Of a DNA stretch of 64,000 bases, positions 1 to 12,800 are shown piece by piece. The DNA is taken from NCBI RefSeq assembly GCF_964204645.1, contig NC_134035.1:13435951-13499950 (forward strand), in the 5' to 3' direction. The stretch is from Tubulanus polymorphus (lineage: Eukaryota > Nemertea > Palaeonemertea > Tubulaniformes > Tubulanidae). The notes beneath the pieces are model-generated. The model ran no database searches. It was not told the origin of the DNA and saw only the letters and a list, made by a program, of their open reading frames with translations. The position numbers were made by a program, and so were the translations under genes. Every line of letters begins with the position of its first letter. Position 1 is the stretch's first letter.

Positions 1-3000
1 TCCTCGGGTAATTCTTCGTCTGAGAAATCAGGAAAAATATTCCACGAGTAAATAAATAACAATTTACAATATGATAAGACTGAATCATCCACTAATGCCA
101 TTGAATCATTGAAATTCAGTGGCGGATTTAGCCTACCGCACTTGCCGCTAATGCGATAGTCAACATTTTTCCTCTAACAACATTTTATTTATTTCATGGA
201 TGGATTTGACTTAGCTGATTCCTTGGAAAAAAGTACCCGTATTAAAACAGGATTTTTCTCTTCCAAAACCCAGGAAATGTCATCTCAGCCCTTTAAATTT
301 TTCAAAATTATCTGGGGGAGGGCCCCCAAACCCCCCGTAGGCACGTCGTGCCTATGACACTCGTATTGCACATCTCGTGCCTTCGGCATTCGGTTGCCGA
401 AATGCGGTAGTCATATTATGCCTCTGGATCCGCCAATGAAATTGCATAAATAATCATCATTTGATATTCGAAGCTTGGGAGAGTGGCCTTTTCTGGACCT
501 TTTTAAGGCAAAATATCTATGAAATTTCCGAAAGGTGGAAACTAAAACTAAATTTGTAACGAAAGAAAATGCGGAATTGTGGAACCCCCCAAAAGCTTTC
601 AAAAAGTCAGTATACAGATTCGCGTAAAATACAAGAAAATAATTCGAAAAAATTTGTATTCTTCTATTCCACAATTAGGGTAGTCTCTGGTGCTGAGCCG
701 GGAAAACCGCGCTGCATTACAGAAAACGAGATACGAGAATTTTGAAAAAAAATCAACTACTGCGATCCAGTCCAGACATCTTCCATTCATTAATTAGTTC
801 ATTTAATGCAAGATATTTTTCAAAGTTTTTAACATGAAAAATGAAAAATAAACAAAACAAATAAAAAGAGCCGACACTAGGCGCGGAATTTTGATAATGA
901 TAGATTTGATAAAATATCTTAATCGGTTCCGACAATTTACTTCGGCGCGGGTGGAAATGAAATAAATAAGTTTGTTTGTTAATTTTTGTTTGTTTGTTTG
1001 TTTATACTGAACGAGAGGTTTCACGGAGTGAGGTCATGAACGAGAGGTCTCACGGAGTGAGGTCAAGACGTATTTAAAGATTATAAAACATAACATATAG
1101 AATATGAAATACATTGAGAATATGAAATAAACAATAATAATTATTTGACTGAGAAAAGAGACGACAATAACTGTGTACAAAATGTATGTATGTTAGGGCT
1201 ACCTGCGAGCAATTTAATTACTTGTAGGGGCTACAAAGGAGAAATACAGAAGCTGTTATACACAGGTGCGTATTCGATTTGCACGTCAGAATCGCCACGG
1301 ACCTCCACCAGAGTTTCCTCTGGCTTCGTCCTGCTCAAGCATAGTTCACCATCTTTCGGGTCAAATATAAATATTGACAAAGGACCGGAATGATGAAAAA
1401 GATGACGATATGTGTTGATTAGCTTCACTTAAGTTTTTAAAAAAATTCCTAATTTCCTAGAGATGTCGCAAAAATACATCAAGATGCTCTTTACGATTTT
1501 TTGAATTGTAGTTAATACACTCGCCCAATAGTGAGTTAGACGCCATCTATCGGAATGTGGTGACAACAAAACTGCAGATCGCAAACGATGGCGGTATTAG
1601 TTACGTATTTTAAAACAGACAACTAAAAACGTTTATATGATTCAAAACTATTGGCAATAATTAATGGTGAATAAAGAGTTTATACAATTTCAGGCAGCGA
1701 TTGAAACAATTTAAATTTGAATTGAAATTGAATCGCCCGCTAATGAAAAAGTCTTGGGATGACAATAATAAGCGCCAGAGATAAAGATGATAAACTTTCA
1801 TTCTTCCGACTACGAAACTATGAGGTTAAAAAGGCAAAAATTGTCAAGTGCTGCCTCTATATACAAAGGTAGCGGTAGATATCAGCACCTAGTGTGCCCG
1901 GCCTTTTCAGCCCTTATGCCTTTTAAGCACTTGCAAAGCAAAACCAAAGTAAGGGGGGGGCAGGAAAAAATAAAATGAAATTTTTTAAGATCATAATAGG
2001 CGTTTTAGAATGGAAGGGTAGATAAAAAAAATTAAAATAATTTTTTTTAATTATTTTAGTAAGAATTTTGTAAACGGCAATAAAATTTGGAATCAGTTTC
2101 TGTTATTGTTTGCTTGGTGACGATTCTAAGAGAATGTACAGGGTAGATAGGGCGGCTGGCCAGGTGAACAAACCGAGTGAACGAAGCTCAGCGCAGTAAT
2201 GAGAAACAATAGTATCATTATCGCTCAGCCTTTGTTCTCACGCGGTTCATTAGCAAAAAAGGCTTTTTCATTTCACAATGGGTCGGATTTTTTTTATTTA
2301 TTGAATCGTAAGCTCAATGAAATAATAGAAATTGCAGATAGATCGTAAATTGCGAACAACCGCTCATTACAGTTCTTTCCTTTGTTTGAATCCAGTCGCC
2401 GAGATGCCCCCCGGCATCAAACACATCGCGCGGAGATGTCCCCCTGGTAACACATCGCACAAGTCTTCCGGTTCAGTCGTCAATGCGCATGCGTTCCGGA
2501 AATGAACGACGGCACTGAAACCGGAAGTGAGAATAATCGAGCTGACTAGCACAGCTGACTTCCGGTGGATGAAATCTCACGGGTGATTGTTTGAAGAATG
2601 GGTCGATGTTTGATGGAGATATGTTTGAATATCCCCTGTCGGGTTAGAGCGTATCTCACTCGATCGCTCCCCTCTCTCTCTCTCTCTCCTCTCTCTCTCC
2701 CTCTCTCTCGTTGTGTCAATGGGGGAAATTGAAATAATGGAAAGAATTGAAACAAAAACAGCAAAACAGGATACGATTTCTCGTTCAGAAAATCTCGCCA
2801 TAAATCAGTCCAACAGAAAGCAGCAAAATTAAGAGTTCAGCAAAGTGCAATATTTCCAGAACAAAAACATGGTATATGCAGGGCTGATTGTAAATCATAA
2901 AGGAACGATATAATCTAATTATAGCAAAAATACATATTTTTTGTATTTTGTATTTTTTCCTTAGAATTCTTTTATCCCTGACGCGCTCATGAAATACCTT

Positions 3001-3396
3001 ATATCTAATCGACGAGCTCGTCGAATAAACTTATACTAAATCGAGGACTCTGAAACTCAGAGTAATTTCGACCACCCAATCTCATAAAACGATAACTTCG
3101 AATTCCGATTTTAAAACTCAATCCCCTGTTTCGCTCCCGGCAGGTGTGGTGCGGGCTAGTAGAGGGATACTAAATCATGACAAATTTGGAGAACAATCCC
3201 TACTTCAAGATCAAAACGAAGAGGGACCGGAGTGGATGATAGTCTCGGTTGTATCGACGGACGACCTATAGAACCGCTGCAGATTGTTGAATCACAGGCC
3301 CCAATTGCATACGATATAAACCGTTAATTCATACAAATTCCAAAAAATAAAAACGAAGATTAGACGATAGGATACACAATATCCGTGTGTGATGAT
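1..3396. other. Intergenic, no gene recognised
   Basis: No reading frame here has recognisable protein character or a convincing exon structure. Seen: a fragment near 300-440 with G-rich/C-rich runs of the 'ggatccgcc' class that recurs near 21.6, 35.6 and 48.8 kb; two near-identical 28-bp direct copies at about 1007-1064 ending in 'cacggagtgaggtca'; and a CT-rich microsatellite at about 2668-2710. The short open frames over the CT tract are low-complexity artefacts. Confidence 0.6.
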
Positions 3397-3563
3397 AACG
3401 AGAGAAATCCCACAATAACGAAGCCAAGATTGAAAAATTCTATATCAGAATGATTATATTTGAGGAGGCGACATTTCGGCTAACAACTGTTGGCCATCAT
3501 CAGGCATTCTGATATAGAATTTTTCTCAATCTTGTCTTCGTTATTGTGGGATTTCTCTCGTTA
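3397..3563 (-). mobile_element. Foldback element FB1 with hammerhead-like core
   Basis: Long imperfect inverted repeat. The left arm starts 'aacgagagaaatcccacaat' and the right arm is its reverse complement ending at 3563. Just outside the left arm lies 'acacaatatccgtg', the reverse complement of the block that follows the right arm of the elements at 45.7 and 52.4 kb, so this is the same family in reverse orientation. On the minus strand the loop side carries CTGATGA, a short GGC/GCC stem and GAAATGTC (3470-3503), which resembles a hammerhead ribozyme core. It probably derives from a Penelope-like or related non-autonomous retroelement; that assignment is inference. Confidence 0.65.
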
Positions 3564-4879
3564 AAAACGAAGATGTGTTCATTAAAAGTTTGAAAATTTA
3601 AGATTTATTGTGCCAGGTCTCTCGCTAGAGACCGTGTGGTGTGTGCGTCATCTACTGGTATAGTATAATCATGGACTCTAAATCGTTTTAGAGTCCATGG
3701 TATAATCGTTTGGCAATGTCGCCTGGTTACAGAAAGGTCACGTGAATATGTATAGCACCTGTTCTATTGTTAGAAAGACTTCACACAACACAGAAAGTCA
3801 AACAAACAGGAAGATCTAATTTGACTATATATGTGTCCCTGGGCTGATTACTATACAACGTGTCAAATTCAATCTATCTTCAAAACTACTTAATTATTGA
3901 AATACTTTATGCAAATAGGCGGAAATTTACATATATACTTTCAGATTAAGAGTTGCGTTCAAGCGAGGACTTAGAATGTTAAAAGCAGTTTTAGACTTTC
4001 AAATTAATGGAGATTATAGAAGCCTTTCACTGAGACGTGGAGGAAAATGATAATATCAAAACCCACTCAATATCTCACTATGTACAAATATAAAAGATTA
4101 AAAAAGTTAAAGAAATTTATTTATCGAATCACGAATTAAAAAGAAGATATATCTGAGTGTGAGGTTCATATAGTTTATCGAGTTATTAATACTAACAAAT
4201 ATTAAACTATTATTTGCGACAGAGTTCTAATCGTGAAACTGTGTAAATTACAAAGCAAACACGTCAATATAAGGTATTATTACTGAAGCGAGTGACTAGG
4301 ACCTGTCAGGACCTGTCAGGACCTGTCAACAAACAATCTAAAGTGATAATTGTTATGATATGACAGCTGTGCTATACGCGCTGTAACCAGTTATCAGTAA
4401 TAAAACATTGATTAATATTTATTCATTAGACATCAGTATTGAGAGACTTATCGGCCATACGGGCTGTGACGGGCTAGGGGTGGCTGATAGGCCCACCTCG
4501 GATCTATCGAGAACAGTACTCTAGTCCTCTAGATCAAAATCATGTTTTCAAAAATAATAAGAATTTCTATAAACGTTAATGTTACTCCTGATATGACGTA
4601 TATAATAGTTAATAGTAATCTCATTAAATAGAAAACTCTCAATGTCGTTATTAATTAACATTGCGGCAGTAATTAGTTCCATCTCTGCAATTCTTATGAA
4701 TTTTCCTTGGCTTTTTTATTTTCCTTGGCCATATTTTTCCGGCCCTACAATCGATTGATGAAGCTTTCTGGAGCCTCGTGACTCAATTCGCAGTCGTTTA
4801 GGTATTCTGAACATTTCTACTCCCATAACTAGATGTCATCTTCCCCAGTTAAACCCCTGCAGCCAGCCAGACCCCGGGC
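3564..4879. other. Intergenic, no gene recognised
   Basis: Contains a perfect small hairpin at 3670-3699, with 'catggactctaaa' facing 'tttagagtccatg'. The same motif recurs near 14803-14834. Also present are three consecutive copies of 'aggacctgtc' at 4298-4327. No coding signal was seen. Confidence 0.6.
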
Positions 4880-5022
4880 GGGCCGGTTCCATAGTGAGGG
4901 CTTAGACTTAAGACCGTTCTAAGACCAACTTAGTTCTATAGCAAATCTAACAACTTAAGACCAGTCTTATTAAAGATTTAACACCGCTTTTGGTCTTAAG
5001 TCTTGACTATGGAACCAGCCCC
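4880..5022. mobile_element. MITE family A copy
   Basis: About 143 bp with terminal inverted repeats. It begins GGGCCGGTTCCATAGT and ends ACTATGGAACCAGCCCC. The interior carries the family signature 'gaccaacttagttctatag' and 'aatctaacaacttaagacc'. No ORF. Related copies lie at 15.5, 15.6, 39.2, 40.5, 40.9 and 63.5-63.8 kb. Confidence 0.85.
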
Positions 5023-6490
5023 AGCAGATTACTTAAGTTGACTTTTCAAGACCGAATATGAGTTAAGTCCGATCTTAAGCTAACTATGGCCCGGTTAAAT
5101 CGAGCGAATCTCGCTATTATTTTCTCTCCACATTTTGGCGAAGAAAATCGACCAGAACTTTTCTCCCCCTCTTAGCAACCGGTGAAATATTGAGACATAT
5201 GGCTAATACGCGACGGATGACATCCTGCAGCCTGGGAGGCTGGTGTTGATGAGACTGATTTGTGATTTTAGAGCGCGCGTTGCTAAGAATCACATTTCTA
5301 CCCCGTAAAAGGACTCGTCGCGTATTTCGGTTGTCAGCGCGCATGGAAACCACTGATCGGATCCGAGGTCGTCGGGTCGAGCCTAGCAGGTGTTTCGACT
5401 CGGCCCTGTGTATACGCGAGTAGCGCAATGACAGAGGCATTCTTAGCGGCAGCTATCTATACGCCGGAGTTAATGCCATTCTACGTCATTAGACTCTGCT
5501 TTCATACGTAATTCTCAAAAGGTCAACAACATTTCGAATTAAAAGAAACATATGGCGACAATAGAATTATAGAGTTATTAAGGCTCTCTATAGCCGCGGA
5601 CACCAGGAAGCGATTTCTAATTTGTTCCGTGTTTATTCCCCGACTAATTCTCGGTAATTTCTCTACCCGGAAAACATTTTCATAAAACAAGGATCCGAAG
5701 GTTCGGCGTTTAGATAATTGTCCTGGCCGATTCTGGGAAGAGATTGATAAACGCAAGCTGACGCGCCCCATCCCCAAATAAACTCCACTTATTGAAACCT
5801 GGCACTCGCTGAAACGATCCCGATATCAAACTATAATCTAGTTGCTCCATACTTTTAAAAAGCCTGCTCCATTTATGATACAATGAATTTGACGTCAGGG
5901 GTTGATTACTGAACAGACTGGACCCAGTTTTTCATATAGTAAATTTTCACAAGCCTTGATTTTGTCAATGAAGAGAACAATAATTGTTCTCTTAGCAATT
6001 ATTGTTTATCAGTCATTTTCGTATACATAATCTATGCTATCTAATTCTCAGTATTTCCAACTGGTAATTTCTATCCATGACATTTTTACCTCTGACATTT
6101 TTACCAATACCGATATGAGTTCTCGGTGTAAAGTTTCGGTCCAAGAAATAATTGAATCTTGAATCAAATTGTAACTACTGAGAACCGTACTATCACCATT
6201 CTAGCGCGGGAATAGATCAGCTTAAAAGTGAAAATCATCAGTTCATTGTTTAAAGTTGATTTCAACTCAGAGCTGAAGAGCTTTATTGCAGATAACTTTG
6301 GTCACACGAGATTGTTTTAAATTATAAAACGATCGTTTTAGAATCTATGGTTTCAATATCATTATGCACGACTGCAGTATTTTTGACCAGCCTATCAAAG
6401 AGCCACCTTAACACTTCGAATTTTTCGATTTCAATTTATTCATCCTCCAGGTATAGGTTCTCACACAGGGATCTAAAACTTCAGATATAG
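5023..6490. other. Intergenic; one unassigned open frame
   Basis: A GC-richer block at about 5100-5470 contains a 107-codon minus-strand open frame (5117-5440), rich in Arg, Asn and Ser. It matches no family I recognise and lacks flanking splice signals that I could defend. A family-A-like tail ('ttaagctaactatggcccggtt') lies at about 5070-5095. The rest shows nothing. Confidence 0.4.
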
Positions 6491-6522
6491 CAGGGAGGTG
6501 GGAGTGAACTCCCACCTCCCTG
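6491..6522. repeat. Perfect 15-bp palindrome with 2-nt spacer
   Basis: CAGGGAGGTGGGAGT, then 'ga', then its exact reverse complement. It is flanked by near-direct 'gatatag' repeats (about 6484-6490 and 6523-6529). No gene is adjacent. It could form a cruciform or be the scar of a foldback event. Confidence 0.8.
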
Positions 6523-6855
6523 GATATAGTAATCGAATATTCACAGTAACTTTGATTGCGTCGTACGCCGGGTGCCAAGGGTCGAGTGGAGTCATTACCA
6601 CTCCACATAAAACACAAGTAGCAATTTTGATAATGGAAAAAAGTCATCTCGTTTAGATGAGATAACATATGTGTGGTCGGTCGATCGGGCGAGCGGGCGG
6701 GTGGGGGACATTTCACTATATAAACACAAACTGCCTCTCTATGAATTATTATCGCTTATTTGATTTTCTCACACTTAAAACCGTCGTCACTTCAAAACGA
6801 GTAAATACACTTATCTATACAAGTTAGTTAAACTAGGAGAGTATTGTCACACTCT

Positions 6856-7110
6856 CTCCCGCTGTCTCCAACACCAGTCTGTCAGCCTGACCCGCTCTCT
6901 CCCGCTCTCTCCCACACCAGTCTGCCAGCCTAACCCGCTCTCTCCCGCTCTCTCCCACACCAGTCTGTCAGCCTGACCCGCTCTCTCCCGCTGTCTCCAA
7001 CACCAGTCTGCCAGCCAGTCCGTTCTCCCCCGCCCGCCCACCAGCCTGACCCGCTCTCTCCCGCTCTCCAACACCAGTCTGCCAGCCAGTCCGCTCTCCC
7101 CCGCTCGCCC
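6856..7110. repeat. 43-bp C/T-rich minisatellite
   Basis: 'accagtctg' recurs at 6873, 6916, 6959 and 7002, an exact 43-bp period, and then irregularly to about 7110. The interior is 'cccgctctctcccgct'. Because 43 is not a multiple of 3, all frames stay open, which explains the Trp/Arg/Glu-repeat open frames on the minus strand. Not coding. Confidence 0.85.
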
Positions 7111-7140
7111 ACCAGCCTACCAGCAGCCCACTTTCTCCCA

Positions 7141-9031
7141 CTCTCTACCCCCCCCCTCCCCCAGTAATATTTGACTACAACCAAGTTCATATTCACTACG
7201 GAAAGTATAAAGGTGCCTTGCATCAGTCAATGGCAAGACTTCTTGTTGACTATAACTACTCTATTGTTGCAAAACCACCGATCATCTCTCAATCTCTCTC
7301 CCTCTCTACTGAAGCGTCGCATATAGTTTCAATAACCGGACTCACAAACATATGTGACACGACAACTAAAACTAATTGGTGTAATAATCATTAAACAATT
7401 TACTCTCGGACTAAACCCGTGTACACGAGTCCAGCCCGTATTTAATTCTAGAGTAAGACTGTATAGTACCGGGTGTTATTATTATATAGTGTCTGATACG
7501 GGTTTCAGATGTAAGCAAACTGGTGCAGGTGGATAATTTTTGATAATTGCTGCTGCTGCTGCTGCTGCTGGTGGTGGTGGTGGTACTCATGACGATGAGG
7601 GTGTCTGCGCATGAAATACTGGTGTATGAAATTGCGGTTTTCTATATAATTACAGACGCAGCTGAAATTGGTGACAAAATTGAAAAGACAATTTCCCAGT
7701 AATTTCTCTGTGGCAGATGTGTATACGCAGTATTTTTCTCGCTGAGATAATCGGTTGTTGTTTTTGACGCAGGCGGGCTGGCGGTCGGGCTGGCGGGCTG
7801 GTTGGCTGGCGGACCGGGTTAGAATAACACCTGTTTCTAGTCGCACGAGTTGGCGAACGAACCATGTTCACCTTTCTGTTCCCCGTTCGTTATTTTGAAT
7901 TCAGTAATTATTTAATAATGTTACTGATGAATTATTCAGGGTTCAGTGAAAACACGCGTCTGTATCTAACACAAAAAAAAAAAACAAAGAGAGACATTGA
8001 GAGAGAGATTTTGGCGCACGCGCACGCCGCAGTAAGCGCAGTCACACGGGTTTGAATATTTTATTTCTAACGGTTCAATATTTAAAATCGTTGAAAATCA
8101 ATACAACTCAAATTCATGTATGAACATACAAGAAAAATCTACTTCAAAGTTTTGCCGTCGCTCGTACCGCGCGAGGCCTGGTCGATTGTGACCGAAAATA
8201 CCCTCAAATTTAAAATGATATCAGAGAATTCGTTTCATATTCAAGGAATAAACATTTTCAGATGTGGAAATTTAAAACTCCTAATATAGTTTCATAAATC
8301 CACGATCCAAATACAAAAAAAATGTATGGTTGAAGATCAGGATTTGATTCTAAATTGTTTGGTACATAAAAACTTAATAAACTTGAAATGAGTAAATTTC
8401 CGATGTTTTCCGATATTTGAGCTCAAAGGCAACTGGACTGGTGGCCGTACAAATCAGCATTGTCAGGGTTTGTATATATTAGTTACATAAAACGGGTGTT
8501 AAATCTGGGAATATATCGATTTTGTGCAAATGGTCCCTGATGAAGAAGCCCCGCAGTAGCACTAGTGTAGAATACAACAATACTGAAGCCATATTGTCAT
8601 AGAGACGATTTCTCTCGAACTATCTCGTGTTGTTTGATGTTAAGCACGTGGTTACTCGTGTTCGGAACGGAAATCCTGTCAATCCATCGCTACCGGGCTC
8701 CATATACCTCCTCAAACTATCGGAACTTAATTCCGCGCCTCAATAAATATCCCTCAATCATTCCCTGATACAGATACAAACTTTCTGTAAGTAATAACCA
8801 TCTATATTTGCGATCACCGTTTCGTAGGTTCGGTTAAAAAGGATAACCGCCGAATTCGGCTAAGATACGGGGAAACGAAATCCGCGAAAATAAGATCGTA
8901 AATTAGGCGGGTGACAATGGGAATAATGGACACTTGGCGGTGAGATATGCGCGTGACATGCGCATCTGGTCTGACTACATTGCAGTCAACTGCATAGCGA
9001 CGGCAACCGACAAAACTACCCACCCGACTCG
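7141..9031. other. Intergenic; trinucleotide tract and simple repeats
   Basis: A (gct)n tract at about 7548-7570 runs directly into (ggt)n to about 7583. A 'gcgggctgg'-type repeat lies at 7770-7810. No recognisable gene. The 113- and 97-codon minus-strand open frames are repeat translations. Confidence 0.55.
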
Positions 9032-9063
9032 TGACGTCATCGATCTCAGCCCGGTATATAAAG
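9032..9063 (+). promoter_or_regulatory. CRE plus TATA core promoter
   Basis: A full palindromic cAMP-response element TGACGTCA (9032-9039) lies 15 bp ahead of TATATAAAG (9055-9063). Transcription would start near 9085-9095, about 720 bp upstream of the bHLH start codon. The likely 5' exon has no ATG before a possible donor at about 9218 (AAG|GTTTGA). Assigning the promoter to the bHLH gene is inference from strand and position. A CRE with a canonical TATA suggests inducible, CREB-type control. Confidence 0.6.
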
Positions 9064-9810
9064 CGAGCGATTTGACAGATTAGATCAGTCTAGATCGTGA
9101 CCAGATCCGCAGCAAGTTCGACTACAGGAATAACTCTCAAAAGTCGCGTCATCCGTAGTTCTTATAGGATTTATATTCTTCATTATAACGAAAGACTTAC
9201 TCACCACACAGACGAGCAAGGTTTGAATTCTTTCATTTTTTCAAAGATAATTTCAATTTTTCATGAAATACAGTTTGATCGTAGCGAAACAAGAGGTCGA
9301 CTATCACGTGCAACTGGAATTTCTACTCGAATTTATTCTCGAATTCATGAAAACGTTTTTATGATGAAGAAATTGAAGTTAAACTTTTCCATGGGAATTT
9401 TCAAAAATTTTGATTCATACACAATGAAGTCATGTGAATCTGATCGCCGTGGACTTAGAGTTCATGATCTGATTACAAACGTTGAAGCATTTCTTAGTTT
9501 TTGTAATGTTGTTTTGATACTTTGCGTGGTGCCAAATCCATCTAATATATTATATTTGAACGTATGAATCAGGCGGAAAATTAACATAATATTGTAACAA
9601 TGCTTTGAGTCTATATAAATTGTGATATAAAAAGCATTGAGCTAATGGTTAACTCGACGAAGCAATGTCTATAAGGATTAAGCTTAACCAAACGTTGAAC
9701 ATGCCACAGCTCAGGTTGTGCAGGGATTTTATATCTTTACAACAAGGACTCGTTAATCTATTAGTAAACTCATCAAAGTTATCTATAATCGTCTTATCGA
9801 CTTGTTACAG

Positions 9811-12800
9811 ATGTTGAGACTCAGCGAACCGACGACATTATCCTCGTCATCCAACACGAAATCCGAACTGATGAAGAAAAAAGCGAAGAAGATCGTGATG
9901 AGAGCTCGTATGAAAAAACTACACAAACGTGAATACTCGAAACTACGAGCGATGGTGCCGGCCGTGGCCAAACAGGAAAAAGTTTCTAAGGTACAGAACA
10001 AACGACAATTTACATATATAACAGAAATCATCAGTGGTTCTCTCCGCCTGACTAAAACATGGACCCTAAAATCTAAGTGTTCTGGATGCAGTTTTACAGT
10101 TCTTTAAGTTTAATATTTGAATCTAGAGTAGAAAGAAATATTATCAGAAAAGAATTGATTTAACTAAGGGCTTAAAATCTAACTCGCAACTAACGAAACC
10201 GGGTCCAGTTCCTGCGGTCAGTATTTGACTGATATGGGTTTACAAACCTATCTTAACTTAGGCCAAGTACAGGAGCTGGGTTCACATGGATTCTGCCATC
10301 GTTAGAACTTCAGTTTTTTATATCTTCAGTGACTTTTAACTTAAGGGATCGGTTCCGTTCGTATAATCTCAGAAATGGTGTCAAATTAAACATTTTGTTT
10401 TTAATATATTAACTATATCTCAGAAGCTGTACGATAACGGTATTTTGAGGGTTAAGTCGTGTAGGTGTGGAAATGGTGTTGAATAGCGTCAAAGTTCACG
10501 TTTAGTAGTAATTTCCTCAGCTGTGTTGATTTCATTTCAAAAACCGATTATTATTCAAGTTAACATCTAGTAATGGATCTATTATTCCAGGATTAACTGT
10601 GAGAATACGACTACAAACCGCTCCTGTTATTGAGTTAATCCCGCAACTTAATCTTTACGTAATCACTATTCTATAGAACAGGGAGATAGATATTAATCCC
10701 TTTTTGCGTCTTGACTCGAATTAAATGAAGTTTTAATGGATTTCAATTCGTGCAAATACACGATTAGTGAATGTACACTCCTAGCTGATTTCTACGCGGT
10801 TAAACCTTTCTAATTATTTCCTTGTAATCGACATAATCTAACATCGTGCAATAGGTATAATTATCTATTTGTACCAACCCCTATAGCCCGCACCCATTGC
10901 GCAAAACTGAATATCGCTTTCTTTTTTACGAACCTAGAAAGTTAATTTGTAAAACACAATAGTAGTCGATTAATAGTTCTGCAACGTTACATCATTTCAA
11001 ATGTAAAGAATGTTTTGTTGTGAAACATTGTACGAGTACAATGTAAAATAGTGTAAAATGAATGTTTTAGAAGAAAATCTGACAGGAATTGCTCTAGGGA
11101 TGGTTATAAATCTCAACCAGTTGGCAACGGGGGTCTAAACACTGAATATATTCATACAACTTATTTTACATACACGCTGAGACCAGATCCGTTATTGTGA
11201 TTCCAAATAACTCTAGATAACAAAATACCCCCCAATAATATCCCCTGTTCGCCGGGTAATATTGTATCAAGCCTATTGAATTTCTATAATAACCAAGATC
11301 CACTTTTACCACCAGTGATGAGTCAATTGCGTTGCTAGCGCTTCGTGCAGTAGTCTATACGCTCTCCTTAAGTCTGATCTTATTGGACTGTAAAAACAAA
11401 TCTGTCCAACTTGATGAATATCTAAGTTAGATGTTACAGATATTGTCACAAAATATATCGACAAAAATCTATCCGAGTTAAATGGATATTTCATTAATGA
11501 GTTTATCGAATCCGACTTGTTCATCTATTACAATGCAAGATAAACTAAATCAAATAATCAATTTCAAATTTGAAAGATATACTGCTTATTTAATTGGCCA
11601 TTAGTAGATTTTGCTTGGGAAGCACTTTTTTTCTCATAGGCTCCACGTACGGCGCCGCATCGGATCGTGGGAAATATACGATTTTTTCTATAGAGTATTT
11701 GTTTCGGATTTTCTATGTGCGTTCGGTCGAGTATACGACCGCGCACCTGTGTCTATTGTTGAGTTGGAATTTCGGCAAATTATCCTTGTGTCAATTTGTA
11801 TATTGTATTTGCACGACAATAAGACACATCAGTTTACGGGGTTTGTGTTTAAGTTGTAGCTTGCGGGTGATCGGATGATCGCGGGTCTTGTCACCTCTGA
11901 CCCTTCTCACAGTTCTGGCACCTTACATACAGCAATCAACACCAAACACACAAACACCTTTATTCGAGGTGTTAAAATAGATAATTGTTCGCGCCGTTGT
12001 TTGCGCGTAATTAACGGACTGTTAATTACTGGCACTAATTACTGGATCAACACGACATGTCGCCAGGTACCGAACACCTGGACGTCAGTTGAAAATTGTG
12101 AAGTTTGAGATGAATTGTTTCATGCCAAAATTGTTTGCTTCTTGGAGACGATATAAAGATCCAACAATGATAAAGAAAGAAATGTAATTAAAGAATCTGG
12201 GCCCAGTTGCTCAAAAGTTGGTTAAAGATAACTAGCTGTTAAACACCATACTAACAATGAAATTTCAATTGTCACTATGTCAACTATCCAGCTATCCAGT
12301 GGTTAACTCTAACCAACTTTTGAGCAACCGGCCCCTGGAAGTCAAGAACTGTTAAACTGGATCCATGGCCCAGGCTTCGATTCTGATTTAAAGGTCGCAG
12401 TTTAGAGGTCGAGATTACGATAGATTTCTCTAGTTTTTTTTCTCTATTATTTACAGATTACGGTGATCGAAGAAGCGATAAAATACATCGATGAATTACA
12501 CAATGCTTTGATAGAGCGATTACAGAACAATAACAATAACCAATCACAATCAGCAACTCTGTCGCACAGCAACAGCAACAGCAGCAGTAGTCAAACCGGT
12601 AAGTAAAGAGTGTTCAGTGATTACAGACTCCGAAGTGTGACGTCATCGGTGGATGAGTTTTAATGACTGTTCAATACTTTCACGACTCTGACCGTTAGTA
12701 TCAGAGATATCGTCTGGTCGCGAATTGATAATTCTATGACTGAAGGCAAAGTATATGACGATAGGTAATTGAAATGACAGAGGAAAATAGTTTCCACTAA

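Noticed and set aside
5117-5440. 107-codon minus-strand open frame
   Set aside because: No family resemblance, no splice context and an unusual Arg/Asn/Ser bias; kept only as a note in the intergenic entry.
6847-7223. Trp/Arg/Glu-rich repeat open frames on the minus strand
   Set aside because: Translation of the 43-bp C/T-rich minisatellite; not a protein gene.
9097-9567. 156-codon plus-strand open frame just after the CRE-TATA promoter
   Set aside because: Begins at a GTG with no early ATG, is AT-rich without domain character, and spans a probable splice donor at about 9218. More likely 5' UTR exon plus intron of the bHLH gene.
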